Source: JAXMEB01 sp046348545
GTDB taxonomy: Bacteria; Pseudomonadota; Gammaproteobacteria; Berkiellales; Berkiellaceae
DNA length: 64,000 nt
Reading direction: 5' to 3'
NCBI GenBank assembly: GCA_046348545.1
Contig: JAXMEB010000003.1
Span: 372,001 to 436,000 of the forward strand
Of the stretch, positions 9,301 to 17,674 are shown piece by piece. Numbering within the stretch: the first letter of the stretch is position 1; each line of letters starts with the position of its first letter. The position numbers were made by a program, and so were the translations under genes. The notes under the pieces were generated by a model, which saw nothing but the letters and a program-made list of their open reading frames with translations, made no database searches and was not told the origin of the DNA.

Positions 9301-10063
9301 TGATGTGGGGACAGTACGTGTACGTGTGACAGCAAGCGATCATGGTCTGAATCCTGTGTCACTTGATTTTTCGATTGAAGTAATTGGATTGCCACCACCA
9401 CCTGCTTCACCCGAAAGTAAACCAACTCTTCCTGAGGTAACACGGGTATCAGAAGCTTTCAATTTGCCACCTTTTGATCCAAATGCTGGCGGCAATACTA
9501 GAGATTTTCTAAATGATCAAACGCACTCGTTTAGTGTGAAGACCACAGAGCTATCTCATCAATTGCAGACCACGCAACCAGACTCAATAAATGAAACCTC
9601 AACGCCAATTCGTGCGACTTTACCCTCAAATCAAACTGGTGACATACTAACAAGACCCGATGGTTTTAGAATTTTGGTACAGTCCGGTCAAAATCAAAAG
9701 GTTTCTTTAGCACTATCAAATCCAATGATTGATCAATTTATTAATTCTAATGAGCGAATTGAATTTAGAGTTCCCAGAGATACTTTTGTTCATACCGATC
9801 AAAATGCTGTCATCGAACTAAGCGCAACTTTGCTTGATGGAAGACCACTGCCGGAATGGTTAAGATTTGATGCTAAAAAAGGCGAATTTATAGGTACGGC
9901 GCCGCGAGGATTGCGAGGTGATATTGAGGTTAAAGTAACTGCCCGAGATAATTATGGCAATGAAACCGTTACAAAATTTAAAATTAAGCTTAAAGCAAAG
10001 CAGGACAATATTACAGAATTTCGTGGTAGACCAGGATTATCGCAGCAGTTGACATCTAGATAA
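6275..10063 (+). CDS. DUF4347 / cadherin-like repeat surface protein, candidate substrate of the cassette
   Basis: Predicted 1262-residue large secreted or surface-exposed protein. The ATG at 6275 follows GGGAG and overlaps the adaptor gene. It has no classical Sec signal; instead a basic N-terminus leads into LEARLMFDGAA (residues 16-26), the tag typical of giant DUF4347 adhesins. DUF4347 spans about residues 88-240 (IAFIDSSV, HWLVHGQAG, FLFYACDFAAG). A Gly/Ser/Thr/Asp-rich beta region follows, then repeated Ig/cadherin-like segments ending in AVNDAPTL and ANDAPVND, and two CADG/He_PIG-type domains near the end (LPGWLRFDPVTLAFSGTP; LPEWLRFDAKKGEFIGTA). Likely exported by the flanking TolC, adaptor, HlyD and M50 proteins. 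Its ligand or adhesion target is unknown. Confidence 0.8.
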   Translation: MRQRPLQRKRPGLFALEARLMFDGAAVDAAAVAADQPAPVPSAADVDASSEATNAIETAQSFSEQPSPATVAELLVPGANLQGDRREIAFIDSSVYKWQSLLSGMPSGVEVALIDGRGDGLKQMANYLRDRTDIDAIHWLVHGQAGVAILGNTYLDSKTVSTRQTDLQTIGSALTQQGDFLFYACDFAAGETGLQLLGEIATISGADVAASRDATGAAAYGGNWILEENIGSIEAESFVIAEYDGIFALPGAHSNTTSGQVFIGGNYIEVGIQTTGKFGASPAPSGFLGRQGGLSAGIGMVGDADGFGTGTDLRVDYFMPGSPEEGFYAGYKILGVATTGKNFASTVTDTTSGNTLGAQVIGTIGGNLRVTQDISFNVDDKFFKNIVTLANIGAVSLDSVRFMRSFDPDNTVDLSGSYNTINKIERSIAAGDGIAVVSATSLSADNYYNISGNKQAKILYYTSDSRARGSFADSGLAPSGIYDSNIYDSARAKDSTATVDAYISIAVDVGTLAAGTSTTFTYYTSLDNRDIGTILGEIASADNKTLTAINEDPSTNSGQTVTAIFNSPVAVTSIDNSNGSWQYSSDGNSWSDFSATTGSNVNIETTARLLSGSYYIRFVPNPNFNGSATFMYRVWSGNGFTAGDTTDVSGGGAEFSANAASANISVNAVNDAPTLSGAAQTLSYVENSGATAIDTVVTVADVDSGTFNTGFVQAQITTNGAAEDQLSVLNIGNAPCQIGVSGSTVSYVGVAIGTIDGVLNGVNNTALKITLNNNASTAAVRALIRAIAYRNTSEHPSTLSRTVTFTFNDGGNTGSGGALQTTRTATINITRANDAPVNDVAPSFTGGQRALSTLRQDGVLTANIGTWHDVDLTDTITYRYQWQVADDALGTNLTDISGATSVNYTIPASLIGKYIRVRVFGSDGIAETAASSTYTQVTNIDPVGHGPLVNQRITESVGLTYRLPTGVFTDANTEDTLYYSATLESGAPLPGWLRFDPVTLAFSGTPSGSDVGTVRVRVTASDHGLNPVSLDFSIEVIGLPPPPASPESKPTLPEVTRVSEAFNLPPFDPNAGGNTRDFLNDQTHSFSVKTTELSHQLQTTQPDSINETSTPIRATLPSNQTGDILTRPDGFRILVQSGQNQKVSLALSNPMIDQFINSNERIEFRVPRDTFVHTDQNAVIELSATLLDGRPLPEWLRFDAKKGEFIGTAPRGLRGDIEVKVTARDNYGNETVTKFKIKLKAKQDNITEFRGRPGLSQQLTSR

Positions 10064-10065
10064 TC

Positions 10066-11367
10066 ATGCAGGAAGCGTTGTTGCAACTGGCGCGCCGAGC
10101 CAGAACTGCAGAATCGAAGGCAGCGTTAGGATTTATTTTAGTCAATGAAACCTATACTTTGGTTCGTTTTCGTCAGAGTGTTTTTTGGCATGCGTCAAAG
10201 GGTGTTTTAGCGATTTCAGGGGCTGTGACCCCTGAAGCGAATGCTCCCTTTGTTCATTGGTTGAGCAGTGTTGCAAAGCAACTAAATCAACATCAATCAT
10301 TTTCAAAACCCATCCAGATTAGACCTGAATATCTAACTCCCGATCTTGCGAGAGAATGGGATGAGTGGTTCCCTGCACATGCTCTTTGGGTACCCTGTTC
10401 CATTGGCGGCTTCATTTTAGCTCGAGAGCAGGCATGGACAGCTTCTGAAATGGAACTCTTATCAGAATGGATCGATATTTGGCACCATGCTTGGATGAGC
10501 CAAGTCCATGCAGCACGTGGATTTGAATTCTCAGCATGCCTCATGAGGATATGGCATACGTTGTGCAATAAGCGACGATATGTGCTGTTGCTCATGATCT
10601 GCTTATTGATCCCGATTCGTATGACAGTCTTAGTGCCTGGTGAGTTAGTGCCCATTGAGCCTTCAGTGATCCGATCTCCATTAGAGGGCACGGTTGAGCG
10701 TTTTTTGGTTTCCCCCAATAGCCGTGTTAAAGCCGGGCAACCTTTGATTCAGCTTGATAGTTCGCTCTTATCCAGCAAACTCAAAGTGGCTCAAGATGCA
10801 TTGATGACCGCAGAAGTAGAATATCGACAAACGGCTCAGCAAGCGTTGTTTGATGCACGAAGTAAAGCACAATTGGCGCAGCTTCAAGGTCGGATTGCGG
10901 AGCGTACAACAGAAGTCAATTATCTCAAGTCTCAGCTCGGTCGAACAGAGATTAAGGCTCCGAGTGATGGCATTGTGTTGATGGATGATCCTAGTGAATG
11001 GATTGGTAAGCCTGTATCAACAGGTGAGCGAATTATCACGATTGCAGATGAAAAAAGGGTAGAAGTTGAAGCGTGGTTAGGGTTAGGTGATTTGATCGAT
11101 TTATCAGAGCACGCGAAAGTCTCCCTATTCTTAAATACTTCTCCCCTGGATCCAATTAAAGCCACTTTGCGGTATGTTGGACATGAAGCCATCGTACGTC
11201 CAGATGGTCATTTTGCGTATCGTTTGCGAGCAACGATCCAAGCAGATGAGGAAATGCCTCGTGTGGGCCTGAAGGGGACCGCCCGAGTCTCTGGTCAGTA
11301 TGTTCCTTTGATATATTGGGTGCTGAGAAGGCCCTTTGCAGTGCTACGACCTTATTTAGGGTTTTAG
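10066..11367 (+). CDS. HlyD-type membrane fusion protein with a GAF-like N-terminal region
   Basis: 433 residues. Residues 1-150 form a cytoplasmic region resembling the GAF-like domain seen in HlyD proteins encoded next to M50 proteases (VNETYTLVRFRQS, NAPFVHWLSS). One transmembrane segment follows (YVLLLMICLLIPI, about residues 172-190). The periplasmic part has two lipoyl half-motifs (IRSPLEGTVERFLVSPN and IKAPSDGIVLMDDPSEW) flanking a short coiled hairpin, then a beta-barrel domain. It starts two bases after the DUF4347 stop, so coupling is likely. It is probably the inner-membrane adaptor of the cassette; no ABC transporter partner is encoded here. Confidence 0.85.
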   Translation: MQEALLQLARRARTAESKAALGFILVNETYTLVRFRQSVFWHASKGVLAISGAVTPEANAPFVHWLSSVAKQLNQHQSFSKPIQIRPEYLTPDLAREWDEWFPAHALWVPCSIGGFILAREQAWTASEMELLSEWIDIWHHAWMSQVHAARGFEFSACLMRIWHTLCNKRRYVLLLMICLLIPIRMTVLVPGELVPIEPSVIRSPLEGTVERFLVSPNSRVKAGQPLIQLDSSLLSSKLKVAQDALMTAEVEYRQTAQQALFDARSKAQLAQLQGRIAERTTEVNYLKSQLGRTEIKAPSDGIVLMDDPSEWIGKPVSTGERIITIADEKRVEVEAWLGLGDLIDLSEHAKVSLFLNTSPLDPIKATLRYVGHEAIVRPDGHFAYRLRATIQADEEMPRVGLKGTARVSGQYVPLIYWVLRRPFAVLRPYLGF

Positions 11368-11372
11368 TCGTC

Positions 11373-13481
11373 ATGAACGTAGTTTTACCGCTCCTGCGTG
11401 AAGAATTGGATCTTTTTTCAGGAACTCCTGCTATAGATGGTTCCCCGACATGGCAATTGCATGATCCCGTTAGGAACCTGTTTTTTAATGTGGATTGGCT
11501 GAGTTTTGAGATCTTGAGTCGTTGGCATTTGCGTGATGCGATGCGTATTGCTGATTCCATTGAGCTTGATACGCCATTGCAAATAGATGAGTCAGATGTT
11601 GAGCGTGTTGCTTATTTTTTGATCGAAAATCAATTGATTCAAATACAAGATGCGACAGCGGTTGATCGGCTTGTAAATACCTTTTTTACCCGAAAATCTT
11701 CTGTTTGGAGAGGTCTTCTTCATCATTACTTATTTTTTAGGATCCCTCTAGTCCGACCCGATCGGTGGTTGAGTAGGACAGTTGAATTGGTCTCTCCTTT
11801 TTACTCAAAATATTTTCTAGGATTAACATTAATAGTCTTAGTGATTGGATTGAGTCAATGCTATCGGCAGGGGGGGCAATTTCTATCGACTTTAGTCGAT
11901 ATGTTTACCTTGAAAGGAATGTTCAGCTACGGGATGACACTCATACTGGTGAAAATATTGCATGAATTGGGGCATGCTTTCACCGCGAAGAGAAAGGGAT
12001 GTCGGGTTCCAACGATGGGGATTGCTTTTTTAGTGATGTGGCCTGTAGCCTACACCGACGTCAATGAGGCATGGAAATTAAAAAATAAAGCGGATCGTTT
12101 GGCCATCGGTGCGGCAGGGGTTCTGACTGAATTAGCGATTGCAGCATGGGCAACCTTTGCTTGGGGATTTTTGCCGGATGGCATGTTAAAAGAGATTGCT
12201 TTTCTATTGGCGACAACGACTTGGATTTCAACGGTTTTGATCAATGCCAGTCCATTTATGAGATTTGATGGATATTTTTTATTATCAGATTATTGGGAAA
12301 TTCCGAATCTTCATAACCGTTCATTTGCGCTAGCTCGGTGGCATTTGAGAGAAATACTCTTTAAATTAAATGAACCCGCGCCTGAGCTTTTTTCGCATGA
12401 GAAACTGCGTACATTGATTATATTTGCATGGATTGTTTGGTTGTATCGCTTCATACTTTTTTTAGGTATAGCGTTATTAGTCTATCACTTCTTCTTCAAA
12501 ATTTTAGGCATTTTTTTATTTATGGTCGAAATTGGATTTTTCATTATGCTCCCTATTTGGCGTGAAGTCAGAGCATGGTCTCAGCGTTTTGACAATATTC
12601 GAGATTCGAAGCGCACCAAAATTACTTTAACTCTCTTGTTTGTTCTATTCTTACTAGGCATAGTCCCTTGGCATTCGCAGATTACCGGGATTGGCATGCT
12701 TCGTACAGCGGAATACTATCCCATTTATTCGCCAGGACCTGCTCAAGTGATTGCAGTGAATCATCAAGCTGGAGAACAGATTGAATCAGGGGAGTCCTTG
12801 TTTTTGTTAGAGTCGCCTGAGCTAAATTATCATGAGCAGCGTGCAGATGAGCATGCGAAGACTCTTCGCAGGTTGCTAGAATTTTCAGGACTTGATGAAA
12901 CTTTACGCTTAAGGCAAGGCATCACCCGTGAAGAATTAGCGGGGGCTGAAACTGAATATCAAGGTTACCAGAGAGAGAAAAAACGCTATGCTATTAAAGC
13001 ACCTTTTTCTGGAACGTTAGTTGATACGGCGATTGATTTAAAACAGGGGATTTGGGTCAATCGTCAAGATCGTTTGGGCGTGTTGATTAATCCCGAACGT
13101 TGGCAAGTTCAAGTGTATTTGGGTGAGCAAGCAGTCCATCGTGTCAAAGTTAGCGATGTTGCCCATTTTTATCCAGAGACTCCAGGTTCAAAGCCCTTTC
13201 GTTTGCGTGTGGTGCGTATCGATCCGGATGCAACTCACGTTCTATCGGAGCCCATGTTGTCTGTTGCCACTGGAGGGCCTTGGATGGTCCGAGAACGGAA
13301 TGGACAGTTAATGCCAGAAAAAGCGATTTATCGAGTGACATTAGAAGTTGTTGAAGGCGAGGCCCCAGGTAAGTTACAGACGATGCGAGGCAAAGTCGTT
13401 ATTCAAGGGGCCGCACAATCTTTCTTAGGAGATTATCTCAAGAGCGCATTGGCAGTGTTGATTCGGGAGTCGGGAATGTGA
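11373..13481 (+). CDS. PqqD-like / M50 site-2-type metalloprotease / HlyD-domain fusion
   Basis: 702 residues from the ATG at 11373, five bases after the HlyD stop; an in-frame upstream start at 11316 would overlap that gene. The first 100 or so residues (PLLREELDLFSG, WQLHDPVRN, FEILSRWHL) resemble a PqqD-like winged-helix domain, the fold also used as a RiPP recognition element. The membrane core carries the M50 zinc motif HELGH (H197, E198, H201) and the second motif NASPFMRFDGY (N291, D299). Further transmembrane segments lie up to about residue 430. The C-terminus is a HlyD-like lipoyl domain (AGEQIESGESLFLLESPE; KAPFSGTLVDTAID). All zinc ligands are present, so proteolysis is plausible. 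The family is known from genomes, but I know of no established function. Confidence 0.85.
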   Translation: MNVVLPLLREELDLFSGTPAIDGSPTWQLHDPVRNLFFNVDWLSFEILSRWHLRDAMRIADSIELDTPLQIDESDVERVAYFLIENQLIQIQDATAVDRLVNTFFTRKSSVWRGLLHHYLFFRIPLVRPDRWLSRTVELVSPFYSKYFLGLTLIVLVIGLSQCYRQGGQFLSTLVDMFTLKGMFSYGMTLILVKILHELGHAFTAKRKGCRVPTMGIAFLVMWPVAYTDVNEAWKLKNKADRLAIGAAGVLTELAIAAWATFAWGFLPDGMLKEIAFLLATTTWISTVLINASPFMRFDGYFLLSDYWEIPNLHNRSFALARWHLREILFKLNEPAPELFSHEKLRTLIIFAWIVWLYRFILFLGIALLVYHFFFKILGIFLFMVEIGFFIMLPIWREVRAWSQRFDNIRDSKRTKITLTLLFVLFLLGIVPWHSQITGIGMLRTAEYYPIYSPGPAQVIAVNHQAGEQIESGESLFLLESPELNYHEQRADEHAKTLRRLLEFSGLDETLRLRQGITREELAGAETEYQGYQREKKRYAIKAPFSGTLVDTAIDLKQGIWVNRQDRLGVLINPERWQVQVYLGEQAVHRVKVSDVAHFYPETPGSKPFRLRVVRIDPDATHVLSEPMLSVATGGPWMVRERNGQLMPEKAIYRVTLEVVEGEAPGKLQTMRGKVVIQGAAQSFLGDYLKSALAVLIRESGM

Positions 13482-13492
13482 GGGGATATGAA

Positions 13493-13509
13493 AGCCCCTT
13501 CACGGGGCT
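13493..13509 (-). terminator. Hairpin between convergent genes
   Basis: AGCCCC (13493-13498) pairs with GGGGCT (13504-13509) around a five-base loop. On the minus strand TTTC follows, so it could end the outer-membrane protein transcript, although the T-run is short. Confidence 0.45.
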
Positions 13510-13518
13510 AGAGAGTGC

Positions 13519-14085
13519 TTAAGGTAAATTCAGGCGAATCCCAACTAACGCAGACGTTAAAGAAGGCACTTTGGCGTTGTCGCTAAACTCATGATTCAAG
13601 GAAAGATTAAAATTCACACAAGGTGTAACATCATATCCAATCCCTATCCCTGCTTTAGGCACTGTTTCGTTAAAACTGGCAGAGTAGAAGTAACCTGAAG
13701 AAATTCGGTGGCTAGTATAGGCTGCCCCTAATTTCGCGAAAAGATCTAATTTTTCAGTTGCATAGAAATCAGCTACGGCTAAAATATCAAAGCTCCAGCG
13801 TTTAACTTTAACGTCCCAGTAGTCATTCGATTTGAATGGCAGACTGCTTTGTAGCCCAGATTCAACACCTATTTTGAATCTTGAATTTGGAATGTCAGCC
13901 AAGTAACCGGCAGAGATGCGTCCAGTTGCTCTTTGATCGCTTTCGCTGCCATGGATTTTGAAGTTACCAAATACGTGGTCATTATCACCAATACCGGCTA
14001 CACCGGCTTGTAGGCCCAGATAAGGTTTAGCGATAACTGTTGTTGACATCGCTGCCAGTATTAGAAAAGAAGTTGTTTTTTTCAT
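13519..14085 (-). CDS. Outer-membrane beta-barrel protein (small OmpA/OmpW-like porin fold)
   Basis: 188 residues with a cleavable signal peptide (TSFLILAAMSTTVIAKPYLG). The mature part is made of alternating strands rich in aromatic and glycine residues (GRISAGYLADI, FDILAVADFYATEKLDLFAKLGAAYT, AGIGIGYDVTPCVNFNLSLNHEF) and ends SALVGIRLNLP, consistent with an eight-stranded barrel. It is a short, generic member of the surface-barrel superfamily and I cannot assign a specific function. It is monocistronic and convergent with the M50 operon. Confidence 0.75.
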   Translation of the reverse strand: MKKTTSFLILAAMSTTVIAKPYLGLQAGVAGIGDNDHVFGNFKIHGSESDQRATGRISAGYLADIPNSRFKIGVESGLQSSLPFKSNDYWDVKVKRWSFDILAVADFYATEKLDLFAKLGAAYTSHRISSGYFYSASFNETVPKAGIGIGYDVTPCVNFNLSLNHEFSDNAKVPSLTSALVGIRLNLP

Positions 14086-14147
14086 TTTTCACCTATTTTG
14101 ATTGTACTACTTTAAAACCATTCAAAAAGCGAAGGGAGGGTGATTGT

Positions 14148-14216
14148 ATGAAGATAGGGGGGATATTGCAAGTTGATATTGATGATGATGTGATACTTAT
14201 TGAGCCAATAAAGTGA
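14148..14216 (+). CDS. Possible 22-residue leader or small ORF
   Basis: An ATG at 14148 follows a strong GGGAGGG at seven-base spacing and opens a 22-codon frame (MKIGGILQVDIDDDVILIEP...) ending TGA at 14214-14216, 41 bases before the next gene. The ribosome site is better than that of the downstream gene. The peptide resembles nothing I recognise; it could be the broken start of an older gene. Confidence 0.25.
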   Translation: MKIGGILQVDIDDDVILIEPIK

Positions 14217-14257
14217 TAAATTATCGGCTTGTTCTAGATTTGATATAGGTTCAAAGG

Positions 14258-15061
14258 ATGTGGCGATTTGATGCGTTTGATCAAAGTGAAATCTCTTTAT
14301 TGAACGATTTAGCGATTGTCAGAGGTCTCCAGGAAAAGGTTGACTTAGCATTTTCATTGATGCATGACAGAAAGAATCAAGATTATACTAAAGCTATCCA
14401 ACTTCTCAATGAAGTCCTAATCACTCAGCACTTTAGGAATGCTGAAGGTGCTTTAGCGCAGCCTAAATTTGCAAAAGATGCTTTATATGGCAAAGCTTTG
14501 TACCTCTATCAAACTTCACTTAAAAATAGATTCGAACTCGGTGAACCTTTAATGACGGAGGCTTGTTTTAATTTACAGAGGATACTGTCGCCGTCGCCGT
14601 CTCATTTAATTTTGTATGCAAGATGCTTAAAAGCAATTAATCAATTTGATTTGGCATTTGATAAAATCAATCAGGCATCAGAAATTTTGCGGAATCCAGA
14701 TTGTCCCTATGAGAGCTCGATTACGATTGGTAAATGGAAAGCACAAATAAAAGCGCTCTCTAGGAAGCTTAAAGGCAAATTGACGCCTAAAATTGCGGAA
14801 ACAGAATTCATCTGTCCCCCCCTGAAATCCGTTTCTTCAAGCGTTTCTTTGGAAGAAGAAAAAGAGCAAGTTACTGATGAACTGAGCAGCCTTGCAGCGA
14901 GCATGGTTGAGCTGGTTTTGAAGGAAACCCCAAGTGCTCTAACGCCCCAATTAAATAACCTGAAATCTAATCTAGTGGCGAACGTCAAATCGAAGTCTAG
15001 CGCCGACCAAACATCTCAGGGAGCTCGTGGAAATAAGAAGTATCGCAGGAAGCGTTATTAG
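14258..15061 (+). CDS. Hypothetical TPR-like helical protein with a basic C-terminal tail
   Basis: I do not recognise this 267-residue protein. The first 170 residues are helical with repeated A/L/Y spacing that suggests divergent tetratricopeptide units (ALYGKALYLYQTSLKNR; LILYARCLKAINQFDLAFDKI). A Glu-rich segment follows (SLEEEKEQVTDELSS, about residues 198-212), then a low-complexity tail ending KKYRRKRY. There is no signal peptide or membrane segment. A Glu-rich stretch before a polar tail and a basic cluster that could act as a nuclear signal are features seen in some Dot/Icm effectors, but this is only suggestive. AGG precedes the ATG. Confidence 0.65.
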   Translation: MWRFDAFDQSEISLLNDLAIVRGLQEKVDLAFSLMHDRKNQDYTKAIQLLNEVLITQHFRNAEGALAQPKFAKDALYGKALYLYQTSLKNRFELGEPLMTEACFNLQRILSPSPSHLILYARCLKAINQFDLAFDKINQASEILRNPDCPYESSITIGKWKAQIKALSRKLKGKLTPKIAETEFICPPLKSVSSSVSLEEEKEQVTDELSSLAASMVELVLKETPSALTPQLNNLKSNLVANVKSKSSADQTSQGARGNKKYRRKRY

Positions 15062-15311
15062 GATCTGATTAAAGCGGGGAGGTACAACAAGGAGATTGAG
15101 AGTATAGCTAAAGTCCTACAAATCGAGGGTATTGATAGAGGGTGTTCAGTCGATGATATTAGGTATTTACCATGAGAAGAACCTTATGTTATAAGGATGT
15201 CTTTAAGAGATATCCGGATCTTTGAAGCCCACTGCTGAGATAGATCCTAGGTGGGTAACCACCGAAACAAATTGTAGATTTGTTGCAGCTTGGGAACTTG
15301 AGGAACGCGAG

Positions 15312-16625
15312 ATGTCCAATAAAATTGGCTTTTGGTCCGTCTTTGAATTGGTCACTATCAGCCAGATTGGCTCGGGCCTCATGTTGCCTGCCAATCTCTC
15401 CCCTTACGGTTCTTTGACACTTGTAGGTTGGGGTATTTCCAGTCTGGGTGCCCTGATTTTGGCGCTTGTATTTTGTCAGCTTTGTCAATGGTTTCCCCGT
15501 ACAGGTGGTCCACATGCCTATGTCCGCGAGGCATTTGGATGTTCAGCTTCTTTCTTTACGGGTTGGACCTACTGGGTGATTTCTTGGGTGAGTACCATTG
15601 CCATAGTGATTTCAGTGGTGGGCTACTTGACCCCACTGATTGGTGTTCATTCGGGTGCTTTTAATCTCAGCATTGAAATTTTAATTGTTTTGATGGTCAC
15701 CGCTCTGAATTTGAAAGGTGTTGAAGCGGCTGCTCGCGCCAGATTCTTTATGTTGATATTAAAAATGGTTCCATTGCTTTTGGTTCCTTTAGGTGCGCTC
15801 TTTTACTTCGATAAGGCTAATTTCACCCCAATAAACCTCACCGCACCTGAAAATACCTCCCTCCTAAATAATGTGATCCTGCTGACCCTCTGGGGCTTCA
15901 TTGGTTTCGAATCGGCCACTGCAGCCGCTGGAGAGGTCCATGAGCCGAACAAAACCATTCCCAGAGCTTTGATATTGGGGACAATTTTTGTCGCAATGCT
16001 GTATTTTATTAGCAGCCTAGGGATTATGGGTATTATACCAGGTCATGAATTGATGCATTCGAATGCGCCTTATACCGATACAGCCAGTCGGGTATTTGGA
16101 GGCAGTTGGCATCTGTTGGTGTCGCTGATTGCGGCCATCATTTGTATTGGTGCAGTCAATGCATGGACCTTAGCCAGTGGCCAAATCGCCCTAGGGATTG
16201 CGCAAGATGGTTTATTACCAAAATTCTTTGGACGGCAAAATAAGCATGGGGCACCGGTATATGCTCTACTGATAAGCTGTGTTGGCACCATCCCACTCTT
16301 AGTCATGGCGAAGAATGCTAGTCTTGTGGATAAGATACATACCATCATTGATTTCTCAGTGACTGCTTTCATGTTTGTTTATATTGTGTCTTGTTTAGCC
16401 TATCTGAAGCTTTTATGGCAGCAACCTAAGCATGGCGCTTTGTGGAAATGGGGCGCGGGCTTCTTATCGTTAGGTTTCAGCGGTTGGGTGATTTGTGAAA
16501 CTCCGGCTAAAATTTTGCTGTGTGCCAGTCTGTTTGTGGTGAGTGGCCTGCCGATTTACCTTTTGCGTATTCGTAAACGACGAGCAGGCCCCAATATCGA
16601 TACCGTTCTCCCGACAGCGGCTTAA
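15312..16625 (+). CDS. APC-family amino-acid permease/antiporter
   Basis: 437 residues from the ATG at 15312, which has GAGGA at good spacing; the longer frame from a TTG at 15222 adds an implausible hydrophilic leader. About twelve transmembrane helices are visible. The substrate-site motif of the APC superfamily appears as GSGLMLPANL in helix 1, and FIGFESATAAAGEV in helix 6 matches the amino-acid/polyamine antiporter pattern (AdiC/CadB-like relatives). Likely inner-membrane uptake or exchange of an amino acid; the substrate cannot be set from sequence. Its stop overlaps by three bases the stop of the convergent phosphatase gene (TTAA at 16622-16625). Confidence 0.85.
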   Translation: MSNKIGFWSVFELVTISQIGSGLMLPANLSPYGSLTLVGWGISSLGALILALVFCQLCQWFPRTGGPHAYVREAFGCSASFFTGWTYWVISWVSTIAIVISVVGYLTPLIGVHSGAFNLSIEILIVLMVTALNLKGVEAAARARFFMLILKMVPLLLVPLGALFYFDKANFTPINLTAPENTSLLNNVILLTLWGFIGFESATAAAGEVHEPNKTIPRALILGTIFVAMLYFISSLGIMGIIPGHELMHSNAPYTDTASRVFGGSWHLLVSLIAAIICIGAVNAWTLASGQIALGIAQDGLLPKFFGRQNKHGAPVYALLISCVGTIPLLVMAKNASLVDKIHTIIDFSVTAFMFVYIVSCLAYLKLLWQQPKHGALWKWGAGFLSLGFSGWVICETPAKILLCASLFVVSGLPIYLLRIRKRRAGPNIDTVLPTAA

Positions 16626-17560
16626 TGTGCTGCTTTCCACTCACGCCAACTCTTTTGAGGATACCCGTTGGGTGATTTCGCATATTCATAAAATTGTTCT
16701 ATAAACGCGACTCGATTTTCAGCGGCTACCCGTCTCCAATCGGGACCGTTTTTTGGCATTTTTGATAAATCTTTAGGTCCTATCAAAGCTTGACGCTGGA
16801 TAATGTCTTGAAGTGGGACAATCTTTGCGTTCTTAAGGATATCGTACATCACCATAAAAGTTGTGGTTCGACCACTACCTGCCCGACAATGGAAATGAGC
16901 CCAAGTATTCGAAGGTAGGCTTTGAACCCAACTCACAAAACGATCAACTTCGCTATCATCGGGTGCGTGGCGGTCTTGTACATAAAATCGAATGTAATGA
17001 AGGCCCAAGCCCTCAATCAGCTCTTTTTCAGATTGCACATTTTGGGGCTCAATGGTTTCTTGAGTCGCACCATAGACGCGCCCCGCATCTTTATCTGTGA
17101 TGGTGTGAATCGTTAAGGTACGTTCAGTTTTGACCTGTTTGAGTGCTAAGGCTTGCTCTGCTTCAATAGCCTCAGCTGTTTTACCTTCATTGCCACGATT
17201 TTCATACGCATACCACGTGAAAGGTCTCCCATCAATAAAGCCATGGGATTCTTGTCTCAGATCCACAACCCATACCGGTAGAGTCATCTGAGTTAAGGCA
17301 ACTTTCAGACTTTTAAATGCGAATTGACCACTACCAGAAGCCTGTAAATTTTTGAGGCCCTCTAATGAAAGAAACGTGCCAGGTGGCAGCTTGAAATCAT
17401 CGCGCGTGGTTCTAAAATTTTTAGGTAATTCATCTAGATTTTCAGCATCCCATGCTAAGAAGGGCTGTCCTCCTTGAGGATTCAGCAATTCAGCGCGGGC
17501 AGTAACTGAAAAAAATAAGGCACATAAAGTGAATTTAACAAGTATCAAAAAACGCTTCAT
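16622..17560 (-). CDS. Secreted cysteine phosphatase of the PTP-like phytase family
   Basis: 312 residues with an N-terminal signal peptide ending near VTARAELL, so exported from the cytoplasm. The P-loop is HCRAGSGRTT (C225 nucleophile, R231), the HCxxGxGRTT form typical of PTP-like inositol-phosphate phosphatases rather than ordinary tyrosine phosphatases. Upstream, FYVQDRHAPDDSEVDRFVSW holds the likely general-acid aspartate region. Legionella LppA, a translocated phytase-like phosphatase, belongs to this broad family. Family assignment is firm; substrate (phytate or other inositol phosphates) is inferred. Monocistronic, on the opposite strand from both neighbours. Confidence 0.85.
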   Translation of the reverse strand: MKRFLILVKFTLCALFFSVTARAELLNPQGGQPFLAWDAENLDELPKNFRTTRDDFKLPPGTFLSLEGLKNLQASGSGQFAFKSLKVALTQMTLPVWVVDLRQESHGFIDGRPFTWYAYENRGNEGKTAEAIEAEQALALKQVKTERTLTIHTITDKDAGRVYGATQETIEPQNVQSEKELIEGLGLHYIRFYVQDRHAPDDSEVDRFVSWVQSLPSNTWAHFHCRAGSGRTTTFMVMYDILKNAKIVPLQDIIQRQALIGPKDLSKMPKNGPDWRRVAAENRVAFIEQFYEYAKSPNGYPQKSWREWKAAH

Positions 17561-17674
17561 ACTCTAGTCCCTTATCCCGTAATCCTTACTGTGGTTTGAG
17601 ATTTTATCCCTTACCTTATGAGAGATTTAATTTTACCGTGGAATAAGTAGCCTGACAAATCAGAGGGTATAACG

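Noticed and set aside
11156..11560. 134-codon minus-strand frame across the HlyD/M50 junction
   Set aside because: Antisense to two strong genes, no ribosome site.
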